DNA of 43,429 bases from Streptococcus cristatus (GCF_003943465.1 NZ_RJPR01000009.1:1-43429), one strand, 5' to 3'. Positions 34,301-42,919 are shown, numbered from the stretch's first letter. Program-made: numbers and translations. Notes: generated from the sequence alone by a model not told the origin.

Positions 34301-35350
34301 TTACTTACCCTTAGCTGCAAAATACTCCCGCACAAGCGGTGCAACCTTGGTGCCAAAGAGTTCGATAGACTGGAGGACCTGCTCATGCGGAAGCGATCCC
34401 AGCGGTAGATGCAGCATGAAGCGGTCCAAACCCAGCTCCTCTATCATCTTGATCAATTTCTGAGCGACCTTTTCAGGACTGCCGACAAACATGGCTCCCT
34501 CTGGTCCTACCTGATCTAGGTATTGCTCATAGGTCATCTCCCGCCAGTGAGGGCGGTCCTTGGAGATAGCATCCACTACCTGCTTGGTCGGATGGAAGTA
34601 AGTCCGGACCGCCTCCTCGTTGTCCTCCATGACCCAGCCCCAAGAGTGGGCAGCGATTTTCAACTTTTCATCTGAGTGCCCACTTTCCTGCCCAATCCGG
34701 CGATACGCATCCAGCAGGGGCTTGAAGCGCTTAGGCTGTCCACCGATAATGGCATACGCAATTGGCAGGCCTTTCTGGGCGACCTTAATGGTGGACTCGA
34801 CATTTCCCCCTGTCGCTACCCAAACTGGCAATGTTTCTTGCACCGCCCGTGGGTAGACTTCCCGATTGTCAATAGTTTGCGTCAGCTTTCCCTTCCAATT
34901 CAACCGCGTCTCGGCACTGGCATAGAGGAGCAGATCCAGCTTTTCATCAAAAAGCTCTTCATAATCCTTCAAGTTATAGCCAAAGAGCGGAAAGGACTCG
35001 ATAAAAGATCCGCGGCCAGCCATGACCTCTGCTCTGCCATTTGACAAAGCATCAATCGTCGCATACTGCTGGTAGACTCGGATAGGATCCAAGCTCGACA
35101 AGACACTGACAGCACTAGTCAAGCGAATCTTCTCTGTCTTGACCGCACCAGCCGCCAGCACAATCTCCGGTGCAGAGACGGTAAAGTCCTCTCGGTGATG
35201 CTCTCCAATACCATACACGTCCAGCCCCACCTTATCTGCCAGCTCAATCTCTGCTACCAGCTGCCGAATCCGTTCATCATGACTGTAAATCTGCCCAGTC
35301 GCTTCCAGAGCAGTTGTCTCTCCAAAAGTAGAAATACCTAATTCCACCAT
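34301..35350 (-). CDS. LLM class flavin-dependent monooxygenase
   Basis: A luciferase-like FMN oxidoreductase (349 aa). Visible signatures are VELGISTFGET, the YGIGEHHREDF segment, ISLTSAVSVLSS-type strand (RLTSAVSVLSSLDP), RAEVMAGRGSF and PVWVATGG. The TIM-barrel is complete. Enzymes of this family oxidise sulfur compounds, long-chain aldehydes or other small molecules with FMNH2 and O2. The ATG at 35350 follows AGGAGGACAAAAAC; a longer start at 35392 lacks a ribosome site and lies across the predicted promoter. The gene has its own operator-controlled promoter. It stands upstream of the ABC/methyltransferase operon, in the manner of YtmO next to Tcy transporters in Bacillus. Confidence 0.9.
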   Translation of the reverse strand: MVELGISTFGETTALEATGQIYSHDERIRQLVAEIELADKVGLDVYGIGEHHREDFTVSAPEIVLAAGAVKTEKIRLTSAVSVLSSLDPIRVYQQYATIDALSNGRAEVMAGRGSFIESFPLFGYNLKDYEELFDEKLDLLLYASAETRLNWKGKLTQTIDNREVYPRAVQETLPVWVATGGNVESTIKVAQKGLPIAYAIIGGQPKRFKPLLDAYRRIGQESGHSDEKLKIAAHSWGWVMEDNEEAVRTYFHPTKQVVDAISKDRPHWREMTYEQYLDQVGPEGAMFVGSPEKVAQKLIKMIEELGLDRFMLHLPLGSLPHEQVLQSIELFGTKVAPLVREYFAAKGK

Positions 35351-35382
35351 GTTTTTGTCCTCCTGATATTTAAGATAAAAGC

Positions 35383-35411
35383 ATTTTATCACTAATTAGT
35401 GATATATGCAA
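35383..35411 (-). promoter_or_regulatory. Promoter with perfect 16-bp palindromic operator
   Basis: On the minus strand a weak -35 TTGCAT (35406-35411), a 17-base spacer and TAAAAT (35383-35388) with an upstream TGA form an extended -10 promoter. The spacer is filled by the perfect palindrome ATCACTAATTAGTGAT (35388-35403), as expected for a repressor of the MarR or HxlR type. Confidence 0.7.
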
Positions 35412-35506
35412 AAATGATGCTCAACCTATTGTCCATCTGCATAGAATAACATGGTTTTGTCATGATAGAAAGAGACTTCCAAAGAGCACCGTCACCAAAA
35501 CTCCAT

Positions 35507-35537
35507 ACCAAAAGCCCCAGAAAAATCTGAGGCTTGA
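35507..35537 (-). terminator. glmS terminator
   Basis: On the minus strand AAGCCTCAG pairs with CTGGGGCTT (one G-T pair) and ends in TTTTGG. It is about 30 bases past the glmS stop. Confidence 0.7.
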
Positions 35538-35564
35538 TATTCTTATCGAGATTCATTAAGACGG

Positions 35565-37376
35565 TTATTCTACCGTTACAGATTTAGCGAGATTGCGTGG
35601 TTTATCCACATCCAATCCGCGATGCAAGGTTGCAAAATATGCAATCAATTGAGTTGGCACCACCATAGAGATTGGTGACAAATAAGGGTGAACTTGGCTC
35701 AGGACAATATCATCTCCATCCTTAGCCACATTTTCCTCCGCAATGGTCAAAACTTTAGCTCCACGCGCCACAACTTCAGAAACATTGCCGCGAGTATGGC
35801 TAGCCAAGACCTCGTCTGAAAGTAGGGCTAGAACAGGTGTTCCCTCTTCAATCAGAGAAATAGTACCATGCTTAAGCTCTCCTGCCGCAAAGCCTTCACA
35901 CTGAATGTAGGAAATTTCCTTAAGCTTAAGACTAGCTTCCATCGCCACATAATAATCCTGACCACGACCGATATAAAAGGCGCTGCGAGTATCCGCCAAC
36001 AAGTCACGAACCTTACTTTCGATCAATTCTTTCTCAGAAAGGGTAGACTCGATAGACTGAGCTACGATAGACAGCTCATGAACCAAATCAAACTTCTTGG
36101 CTTTTTCATTGCCATTGGCATCACCGACCGCCTTGGCCAAGAAAGCTAGGGCAGCGATTTGTGCAGTGTAGGCTTTGGTTGAAGCCACAGCAATTTCTGG
36201 TCCAGCATGGAGGAGCAGGGTATGCTTGGCTTCACGAGACAAGGTTGAACCTGGAACATTGGTCACTGTCAAGCTAGGAATGCCCAGTTCATTAGCCTTG
36301 ACTAAAACCTGACGGCTATCAGCTGTCTCACCAGATTGGCTGATAAAGATGAAAAGTGGCTTCTTGCTCAGAAGCGGCATAGCATAGCCCCATTCAGAAG
36401 AAATACCCAGTTCAACTGGCGTATCCGTCAGTTCTTCCAACATCCGTTTAGAAGCATAACCCGCATGATAAGAAGTTCCAGCAGCAATGATATAAATGCG
36501 ATCCGCTTCTTGGACTGTCTTGATAATGGCAGGATCAATCAGCATCTTATTATTTTCATCCGCATAGGTGCTGATCAGCTTCCGCATCACGGTCGGCTGC
36601 TCGTCAATTTCCTTCAGCATGTAGTAAGGATAAGTGCCTTTGCCGATATCGGACAAGTCCAGCTCAGCAGTATAGCTGCCGCGTTCAAGAACATTGCCTT
36701 CGTAGTCTTGCACTTCTACGCTATTAGCCGTCACGATAACCAGCTCTTTATCATGAATTTCCATATATTCACTGGTCTCACGAATCATAGCCATAGCATC
36801 GGAGCAGACCATGTTGTAGCCGTCGCCCAAGCCGATCAAAAGCGGAGATTTGTTTTTGGCAACGTAGATTGTAGAAGGATCTTGGGCATCTACCAAAGCA
36901 AAAGCGTAGGAACCTTCGATAATGTGAAGGGCCTTGCGGAAAGCGTCAAGAACAGAGAGACCGTCTTCTTCCGCGAATTTCCCAATCAAATGAACTGTAA
37001 TTTCTGTATCTGTCTGCCCTTTAAAATCATGACCAGAAAGATAGTTATTTTTGATATCCAGGTAATTTTCAATCACACCGTTGTGAACCAAAACAAAACG
37101 GCCTGTCTGAGAAGTGTGAGGATGGGCGTTATTCTCACTTGGTTTTCCGTGGGTTGCCCAGCGCGTATGCCCAATACCTGTTGAACCTGCTACATCCATA
37201 CCAATCTTAGCACGAAGATCTGCAATTCGGCCAACAGACTTGACTAGGCTAGATTTTTCTCCTGTTGTCACAAAAATTCCAGCCGAATCATAGCCTCGGT
37301 ATTCTAACTTTTCAAGTCCTTGCATCAAAATATCTGTTGCATTGCGGTTTCCCACAACTCCGACGATTCCACACAT
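35565..37376 (-). CDS. glmS: Glutamine-fructose-6-phosphate aminotransferase
   Basis: GlmS (603 aa) makes glucosamine-6-phosphate from fructose-6-phosphate and glutamine, the first step to peptidoglycan amino sugars. The N-terminal glutaminase has the catalytic Cys1 (MCGIVGVVG), which fixes the start at 37376, and GHTRWATHG. The C-terminal half has two sugar-isomerase domains ([36 protein letters not shown]) and ends in the [13 protein letters not shown] motif. The strong Shine-Dalgarno sequence is 38 bases from the ATG with a hairpin in between. There is no glmS ribozyme visible. Two identical NagR-like half sites flank the promoter. Confidence 0.98.
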   Translation of the reverse strand: MCGIVGVVGNRNATDILMQGLEKLEYRGYDSAGIFVTTGEKSSLVKSVGRIADLRAKIGMDVAGSTGIGHTRWATHGKPSENNAHPHTSQTGRFVLVHNGVIENYLDIKNNYLSGHDFKGQTDTEITVHLIGKFAEEDGLSVLDAFRKALHIIEGSYAFALVDAQDPSTIYVAKNKSPLLIGLGDGYNMVCSDAMAMIRETSEYMEIHDKELVIVTANSVEVQDYEGNVLERGSYTAELDLSDIGKGTYPYYMLKEIDEQPTVMRKLISTYADENNKMLIDPAIIKTVQEADRIYIIAAGTSYHAGYASKRMLEELTDTPVELGISSEWGYAMPLLSKKPLFIFISQSGETADSRQVLVKANELGIPSLTVTNVPGSTLSREAKHTLLLHAGPEIAVASTKAYTAQIAALAFLAKAVGDANGNEKAKKFDLVHELSIVAQSIESTLSEKELIESKVRDLLADTRSAFYIGRGQDYYVAMEASLKLKEISYIQCEGFAAGELKHGTISLIEEGTPVLALLSDEVLASHTRGNVSEVVARGAKVLTIAEENVAKDGDDIVLSQVHPYLSPISMVVPTQLIAYFATLHRGLDVDKPRNLAKSVTVE

Positions 37377-37386
37377 AGATTTATTT

Positions 37387-37422
37387 CTAGCCTTTTGCTG
37401 GCAAAAAGCTAGTTCCTCCTTT
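37387..37422 (-). promoter_or_regulatory. Ribosome site of glmS separated from AUG by a hairpin
   Basis: AAAGGAGGAA (37413-37422) lies directly against a 26-base hairpin (37387-37412; CTAGCTTTTT.. against ..AAAAGGCTAG, one G-U pair). Ten unpaired bases then lead to the ATG. Folding the hairpin shortens the SD-to-AUG distance from 38 bases to about 12. Confidence 0.7.
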
Positions 37423-37426
37423 ATTG

Positions 37427-37517
37427 AAAATTGGTATAGTCTTATTTATCTTTTTATCGAGAGACGAAACCATTATACACAACAACTTGATATTTGTCAA
37501 CATAAAATTGGTATAGT
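37427..37517 (-). promoter_or_regulatory. glmS promoter flanked by two NagR-like sites
   Basis: On the minus strand TTGACA (37495-37500), 17 bases and TATAAT (37472-37477) form a consensus promoter. The 14-mer ACTATACCAATTTT occurs twice in the same orientation, at 37504-37517 just above the -35 and at 37427-37440 in the leader. Its TATACCAAT core fits sites for the GntR-type amino-sugar repressor NagR, which is known to control glmS in streptococci. Confidence 0.75.
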
Positions 37518-37596
37518 TTCGAGACAAGAAAAATTTGTTTAAAAACAAAAAAGCCTCCCGACAGAAGACTTTTCATAGCAATCAGAAAAACCAGGC

Positions 37597-38010
37597 TCAA
37601 TGCCCCTTGTGCTTTTCCAATCGTTTTTGCTGTTTGAGTTCGAATTTCCTTTGCTTAGCCAGTTCTTTCTGTTGCTTGCGCTTGATGCGAGCGATTTGCT
37701 TTTGCTCTTCAAATTGCAGCTTCAGCGCTTCCTGAGACTTTGAAGAACGTGAAGCCATCTGCTCTTTTTTAGCCTGTCTCTGCAGGCGTTTAGGACTGAC
37801 CGACTTAGTCTTCTCCTTCACCCTGATGCTAGGACTAAACTGCAACCGATGATAATAACGGTTTAGAAAATCCAACAATTCCTGCGTACTAGGCTCTGCA
37901 CCAAAGGTGACTCGGCAAACTCTATAAGATTGAGCATGTTCCTGCTCGAAAAGACCGTACCAAAATCCCTCTTCAAAATAAACTGTCAGCGTCATTGAAA
38001 TCTTATCCAT
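37597..38010 (-). CDS. yjdF: YjdF family protein (DUF2992)
   Basis: A small protein (137 aa) of the YjdF family. The first 70 residues hold the conserved domain (MTLTVYFEEGFWYGLFEQEH and VTFGAEPSTQELLDFLNRYY). The remaining residues are a long, very basic helix rich in Lys, Gln and Arg (KRLQRQAKKEQ, then KRKQQKELAKQRKFELKQQKR), suggestive of nucleic-acid binding. The family is known mainly because it is controlled by the yjdF riboswitch, which senses azaaromatic compounds. The ATG at 38010 follows TTAAAGGAGGTGCTGTC; a longer frame to 38100 is part of the leader. Confidence 0.88.
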   Translation of the reverse strand: MDKISMTLTVYFEEGFWYGLFEQEHAQSYRVCRVTFGAEPSTQELLDFLNRYYHRLQFSPSIRVKEKTKSVSPKRLQRQAKKEQMASRSSKSQEALKLQFEEQKQIARIKRKQQKELAKQRKFELKQQKRLEKHKGH

Positions 38011-38124
38011 GACAGCACCTCCTTTAAAAATCCCTAAGAATGGACAACCAAGGAGGAAGGTTACTGACAAAAAATGGATTTTTTGCGTCTGGACTACCAA
38101 CCAGAACTGTGTTTTTATCTTAGT
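38011..38124 (-). ncRNA. Candidate yjdF riboswitch
   Basis: The leader of about 113 bases before a yjdF gene is where this riboswitch is expected. On the minus strand it has a CTGG..CCAG hairpin, a GCAAAAAATCC..TTTTTTGTC hairpin, an AACC..GGTT helix, and a CCTCCTT segment that can pair with the AAGGAGG ribosome site. This would allow control of translation. I could not match the covariance model by eye. Confidence 0.6.
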
Positions 38125-38130
38125 AGCTAA

Positions 38131-38159
38131 AGTCTATCAAGATTTTCTAAAAAATTCAA
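38131..38159 (-). promoter_or_regulatory. yjdF promoter
   Basis: On the minus strand TTGAAT (38154-38159), 17 bases and TAGACT (38131-38136) give a start at about 38124, in agreement with the structured leader. Confidence 0.55.
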
Positions 38160-38259
38160 GGAGTGCTAAAAATTGTACCGATAGAAGACAAAATAAGACT
38201 AATGAAAAACCTATAAAGTCAGAGAGCTAATTTGAGCTCGGGCTAAAATTCTAGTGAAA

Positions 38260-38290
38260 ACAAAAAAGCCCTCTGAGATCAGAGAGCTTT
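38260..38290 (-). terminator. Second rpsO terminator
   Basis: On the minus strand AAAGCTCTCTGA pairs with TCAGAGGGCTTT (one mismatch) and runs into TTTTTTG. It is the second of two tandem terminators after rpsO; the tails of both share the same sequence. Confidence 0.88.
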
Positions 38291-38356
38291 ATTCTTGCTG
38301 GATAAAATGTTTCTAGACAAGGCGACGAGCCGAAGATTGTACGAAAATTTTAGTGA

Positions 38357-38382
38357 AACAAAAAATCTCCCCGAAGGGAGAT
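38357..38382 (-). terminator. First rpsO terminator (UUCG tetraloop)
   Basis: On the minus strand ATCTCCC-TTCG-GGGAGAT is followed by TTTTTTG: a 7-bp stem closed by a stable UUCG tetraloop. It is about 105 bases after the rpsO stop. The 250-base gap between yjdF and rpsO otherwise contains the yjdF promoter and two related repeat tails. Confidence 0.92.
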
Positions 38383-38487
38383 GATCTGGTTTATTTTACC
38401 TTACAGTGCTAGGAAACGTAACCGAAGATTATACTTGAGTATATCGAGGTAAGGTGACAACGCAATGTAAGTGGAAAATAAAGCAGA

Positions 38488-38757
38488 TTAACGACGAAGT
38501 CCAAGAGAGTTGATCAACTCACGGTAACGGTTAACGTCGTTTTTACGCAAGTATGCGAGCAAGTTACGACGGCGACCGATTTTCTTCATCAAACCACGGT
38601 AAGTAGCGTGGTCTTTTTTGTGTTGTTTGATGTGGTCGTTAAGGTGGTTGATTTCCCAAGTAAGGACAGCAACTTGAACCTCTACTGAACCAGTGTCACC
38701 TTCGTGACGTGCGTATTGTGCAATGATTTCATTTTTTTTCTCTTTTGAGATTGCCAT
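38488..38757 (-). CDS. rpsO: 30S ribosomal protein S15
   Basis: S15 (89 aa) binds 16S rRNA early in assembly of the small subunit platform. The complete family sequence is present from [23 protein letters not shown] to [12 protein letters not shown]. The true start is the ATG at 38757 after AAAAGGAGCTTATC; an upstream in-frame GTG lies inside the structured leader. It has a consensus promoter and two tandem terminators and is transcribed alone, unlike in E. coli where pnp is next to it; here pnp is 28 kb away. Confidence 0.98.
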   Translation of the reverse strand: MAISKEKKNEIIAQYARHEGDTGSVEVQVAVLTWEINHLNDHIKQHKKDHATYRGLMKKIGRRRNLLAYLRKNDVNRYRELINSLGLRR

Positions 38758-38841
38758 GATAAGCTCCTTTTCTTTACGCTTCATCCGAGTGGCAGGCTTG
38801 GCAATTCCTGCAACCAAGAAGAAGTTATTTGTCTTTAAGAC
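38758..38841 (-). promoter_or_regulatory. rpsO leader with competing hairpins
   Basis: The leader of about 84 bases contains two hairpins that share sequence: CTTGG (38814-38818) with CCAAG (38797-38801), and GCAGG (38807-38811) with CCTGC (38792-38796). They cannot both form in the ordinary way. S15 genes are commonly autoregulated through leader structures, so this is a candidate S15-binding switch. Confidence 0.5.
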
Positions 38842-38847
38842 ATTCTT

Positions 38848-38876
38848 ATTTTATCAGGAAGGCAAGTTTTTGTCAA
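38848..38876 (-). promoter_or_regulatory. rpsO promoter
   Basis: On the minus strand TTGACA (38871-38876), 17 bases and TGATAAAAT (extended -10, hexamer 38848-38853). Confidence 0.9.
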
Positions 38877-38972
38877 ATCTTCTAATTTCCCGACAAGGTC
38901 AGCTGAATTTCATTGGCCCAAACGAGGATTTTCTACATATTTGCTCCAAGGATCAATCTAGCTAGTCGCTTT

Positions 38973-39001
38973 TTGACTTTGGAGCGGGTTTAGCTTATAC
39001 T
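38973..39001 (+). promoter_or_regulatory. Aldo/keto reductase promoter
   Basis: TTGACT (38973-38978), 17 bases and TATACT (38996-39001). Transcription would begin at about 39008, which argues for the ATG at 39032 over that at 39011. Confidence 0.85.
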
Positions 39002-39031
39002 GAGATTAAAATGACACAAGGAGAAGAGCTT

Positions 39032-39958
39032 ATGAAATATCTTGAGTTTGGAGAAAGCAAGAGAGAAATTTCCCAGATTATCATAGGGCTGATGCGAATT
39101 GCCCAAATGACTCCCAAAGAGGTGGAAGAACTGGTCGAAACAGCCTTGTCAGTCGGGATCAATGCTTTCGATCTCGCCGATATCTATGGTGGAGGCAAGT
39201 GTGAAGAAATTCTGGGACAAGTGCTCAAAAATCGGCCTGACTTGCGGGCTAAGATGTGGATTCAGTCCAAGGTGGGGATCCGCATAGAAGAATTCACCTA
39301 CTTCGACTTTTCCAAAGACTATATCCTAGAGGCAACAAACGGTATTTTACAGCGCTTAGACGTGGATCATCTGGACTCTCTGCTCTTGCATCGACCAGAT
39401 GCCCTGATGGAGCCCAGTGAAATCGCTGAAGCTTTTGATCTGCTTAAATCACAAGGAAAGGTTCTTGATTTTGGAGTGTCCAACCAGAATCCTATGATGT
39501 TGGAGCTACTAAAAACAGAGGTCAAGCAGCCCTTGGTAGCAAATCAGCTCCAACTAAGCGCAGCTTTCTCACCTGCTTTTGAAGCTAGCTTCCATGTCAA
39601 CATGGAGGGAGCCGCCGCAAATATGCGCGATGGTAGTATTTTCGAATACTGCCGCCTGAACGACGTCGTGATTCAGGCCTGGTCCGTCCTCCAACATGGC
39701 TATTTTGAAGGCGTTTTTGTCGGTTCGGATAAATACCCCAAGCTCAATGCCGTCCTAAACCGACTGGCCGACAAATATCAAATATCAGCATCCGCAGTGG
39801 CTATTGCTTGGGTGCTACGCTATCCAGCTCACATGCAAGCGGTCATCGGCACGACCAAGGCTAGCCGCATCATCGAATCAGCCATGGCAGCAGATATTGA
39901 ACTGACTAGAAAAGAATGGTACGAAATCTATTGGGCCTCTGGAAAAGATCTTCCTTAA
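39032..39958 (+). CDS. Aldo/keto reductase family oxidoreductase
   Basis: A (beta/alpha)8-barrel NADPH reductase (308 aa). The catalytic tetrad can be seen: Asp and Tyr in FDLADIYGGGKCEE, Lys in WIQSKVGI, and His in SLLLHRPDAL. The C-terminal nucleotide-binding part includes VAIAWVLRYPAHMQAVIGTTKASRI. The family reduces aldehydes and ketones; the substrate is unknown. The ATG at 39032 follows AAGGAGAAGAGCTT. No terminator is obvious in the 164 bases before yhiN, so some read-through into that gene is possible. Confidence 0.92.
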   Translation: MKYLEFGESKREISQIIIGLMRIAQMTPKEVEELVETALSVGINAFDLADIYGGGKCEEILGQVLKNRPDLRAKMWIQSKVGIRIEEFTYFDFSKDYILEATNGILQRLDVDHLDSLLLHRPDALMEPSEIAEAFDLLKSQGKVLDFGVSNQNPMMLELLKTEVKQPLVANQLQLSAAFSPAFEASFHVNMEGAAANMRDGSIFEYCRLNDVVIQAWSVLQHGYFEGVFVGSDKYPKLNAVLNRLADKYQISASAVAIAWVLRYPAHMQAVIGTTKASRIIESAMAADIELTRKEWYEIYWASGKDLP

Positions 39959-40064
39959 GAAATGATCCTAAAATCCGATCAATTTTCTACCTAATGCTAG
40001 CTAAAGGACTGGCAGAAAAGCTGTCCAGAGCATATCCACTATATTATAGGTTAAAGGGCAAAAT

Positions 40065-40080
40065 CATCTTGCACAAGATG
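40065..40080. promoter_or_regulatory. Palindrome upstream of yhiN
   Basis: CATCTTG-CA-CAAGATG is a perfect 7-bp inverted repeat 43 bases before the yhiN start. It may be an operator; a TAAAAT -10 could lie just downstream (about 40093). Confidence 0.4.
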
Positions 40081-40086
40081 AACTAG

Positions 40087-41304
<1,218 letters not shown>

Positions 41305-41317
41305 GAAAGGAAGTCCT

Positions 41318-41839
41318 TTGGAACATATTATTTTACTAAGAGGCGTTACTCCTAATGGAAAAAATGCTATCCCGAAAATGTCTTATTTGGTAGATATTCT
41401 GACAGAAGCTGGTTTTCAACACGTTCGAACCTATATTCAAAGTGGGAATATCATTCTTGAGAGTGACTTAGATTTAGAAGAAATACGAGAACACGTTCAT
41501 ACTCTGATAAAGGAAAAAATTGGGGCCGACTTAAAAATGGTTATCAAGACTAAGAACGATTTTGAAAAGATTGTTCATGAGAATCCGTTTAGAGAAGGCT
41601 ATCTTCATGATCGTGTACATGTGATTCTTTATCAGGGATTTATCCAAAGTCTGTCACTAGAAAAATTGAAAGCTGACTATGGCGAGGAAGAAATTTGTCT
41701 AGGCGATCACTGTCTCTACCTCTATCTCCCGAGAACTGCAAAACGAAAAAAGCTCAATACCAACTATCTTGAAAAACTTTTTGGCGTAGATCTAACTATG
41801 AGAAAGTTAAACGTAGTAGAAAAATTACTAACAAAATAG
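41318..41839 (+). CDS. DUF1697 family protein
   Basis: A soluble protein (173 aa) of the DUF1697 family: ILLRGVTPNGKNAIPKM, then VRTYIQSGNIILES, and the ending RKKLNTNYLEKLFGVDLTMRKLNVVEKLL are typical. Function is unknown. It starts at TTG (41318) with AAAGGAAGTCC upstream. It sits between yhiN and a Nudix gene with short gaps. It is richer in A+T than yhiN, so the last two genes may have come in later. Confidence 0.87.
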   Translation: MEHIILLRGVTPNGKNAIPKMSYLVDILTEAGFQHVRTYIQSGNIILESDLDLEEIREHVHTLIKEKIGADLKMVIKTKNDFEKIVHENPFREGYLHDRVHVILYQGFIQSLSLEKLKADYGEEEICLGDHCLYLYLPRTAKRKKLNTNYLEKLFGVDLTMRKLNVVEKLLTK

Positions 41840-41848
41840 GAGAACAAA

Positions 41849-42304
41849 ATGAACAGACGCGAAACCGTTGAATTCGTCAACATGTGCATGATTTATGATG
41901 GAGAAAAAGTTCTTGTCCAAGACCGAGTTAGTCCTGACTGGCCCGGCATCACTTTCCCCGGTGGGCATGTAGAGCGAGGGGAATCTTTTACAGATGCAGT
42001 TATCAGAGAAGTCAAAGAAGAAACTGGACTAACCATCTCCAAACCACAACTTTGCGGCATCAAGGATTGGTATGATGATAAAGATTTTCGCTATGTCGTC
42101 CTACTCTACAAGACTAAGCACTATTCTGGTGTGCTACAATCCTCAGACGAAGGGAAGGTCTGGTGGGAAGATTTGCAAAATCTGTCTCATCTGAAACTTG
42201 CAACTAAGGATATGTCAGATATGCTTCGTGTATTTCTAGAAGAAGATCTCAGTGAATTCTTTTACTACAAAGACGGTGACGACTGGCTTTATGACTTGAA
42301 GTAA
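41849..42304 (+). CDS. Nudix hydrolase (MutT/8-oxo-dGTP diphosphatase-like)
   Basis: A single-domain Nudix enzyme (151 aa) with an intact box from G39 to L61 (G-x5-E45-x7-REVKEETGL). The surrounding FVNMCMIYDGEKVLVQDR and WPGITFPGGHVERGESF match MutT/YtkD-like nucleotide diphosphatases, which clear oxidised dNTPs or related compounds. The substrate cannot be deduced. AGGAGAACAAA precedes the ATG, 9 bases after the DUF1697 stop. Its terminator hairpin follows at once. Confidence 0.9.
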   Translation: MNRRETVEFVNMCMIYDGEKVLVQDRVSPDWPGITFPGGHVERGESFTDAVIREVKEETGLTISKPQLCGIKDWYDDKDFRYVVLLYKTKHYSGVLQSSDEGKVWWEDLQNLSHLKLATKDMSDMLRVFLEEDLSEFFYYKDGDDWLYDLK

Positions 42305-42338
42305 ATAAATAGGCTAGGAATTTCCTAGCCTATTTATT
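42304..42338. terminator. Bidirectional terminator after the Nudix gene
   Basis: A perfect 16-bp stem (AATAAATAGGCTAGGA / TCCTAGCCTATTTATT, 3-base loop). It overlaps the stop codon of the TipAS fragment on the other strand. Confidence 0.92.
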
Positions 42339-42660
42339 CTGCATTTGTCTGAACGTAAGCAGCAATGACATCTGATGTGTACTGGGCAGTTCCTGCCCCA
42401 AACTTGTCGATATTCTTCTTAAACTCTGGGTTATAGACATATCCTTTACCGATATGACCGAAGACTTCAATAGAGCAGTCAAAGCCGTAAGTGCGAATGG
42501 CTTGTAAGAGACGCGCTGCCTGCTCTTGATTTTCTGCTGCGTCAACTGGCAAGCCTTGCTGCATATTCTCTGCTAGACTTTGAAAAACTTGATTGAAGGC
42601 GGCGGCAGACTCTTCTTCACGTCCATTTTGACGAGCTAGTGCTTCCAAGTGATCTAAATC
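42334..42660 (-). pseudogene. TipAS-domain fragment of a MerR-family regulator
   Basis: The frame ends in YGFDCSIEVFGHIGKGYVYNPEFKKNIDKFGAGTAQY, which is the TipAS drug-binding domain found at the C-terminus of MerR regulators such as TipA and Mta. The helix-turn-helix half is absent: upstream the frame runs into transposase-like sequence and then a TGA (42706-42708). No ATG or ribosome site is present, only a TTG. It is therefore the 3' part of a regulator cut off by the adjacent IS remnant or by a deletion. Confidence 0.75.
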
Positions 42661-42915
42661 AAAGAGACCAGAAGAACGAAGGGTATCCTCTACCCATGTA
42701 TGGTTTCAGTAACAGTTGCCAGACTTATACCAAAATTAAATGCCAACAAGCGTTAAGTGGGATAATAGGGTAAGTAGCACAAGTTCATTATAAGCTGGCC
42801 TTCCATACTTAAACGGCGCGGACGTCCACCTTTTCGATGTTGCTCTTGGTAAGCGGTGTGGAGGCGATCAAGCATCCGTTGAAAAGGTGATTTTTTAATT
42901 ACCGAACAAGTCTAC
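42661..42915 (-). mobile_element. Remnant of an IS5-family (IS1381-like) transposase orfA
   Basis: On the minus strand one frame reads KKSPFQRMLDRLHTAYQEQH, RKGGRPRRLSMEGQLIM, then a stop, then LLAFNFGISLATVTETIHG, a frameshift and VEDTLRSSG. This order matches the N-terminal helix-turn-helix part of IS1381-like transposases (TTFEEMLAVLKTAYQ.. GGRKPKLSLEDLLM .. ADFGI..). It has at least one in-frame stop and one frameshift, and lacks the catalytic second half and recognisable ends, so it is dead. It fills the gap between the TipAS fragment and the type VII helper genes. Confidence 0.72.
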
Positions 42916-42919
42916 TTAC

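Noticed and set aside
36336..37184. 282-residue plus-strand frame
   Set aside because: Antisense to glmS; no start context or domain.
37377..37560. glmS ribozyme
   Set aside because: The leader is too short and shows none of the ribozyme helices; control seems to be by NagR-like sites.
42330..42545. 71-residue minus-strand frame
   Set aside because: Out of frame shadow of the TipAS fragment, whose protein signature is clear in the other frame.
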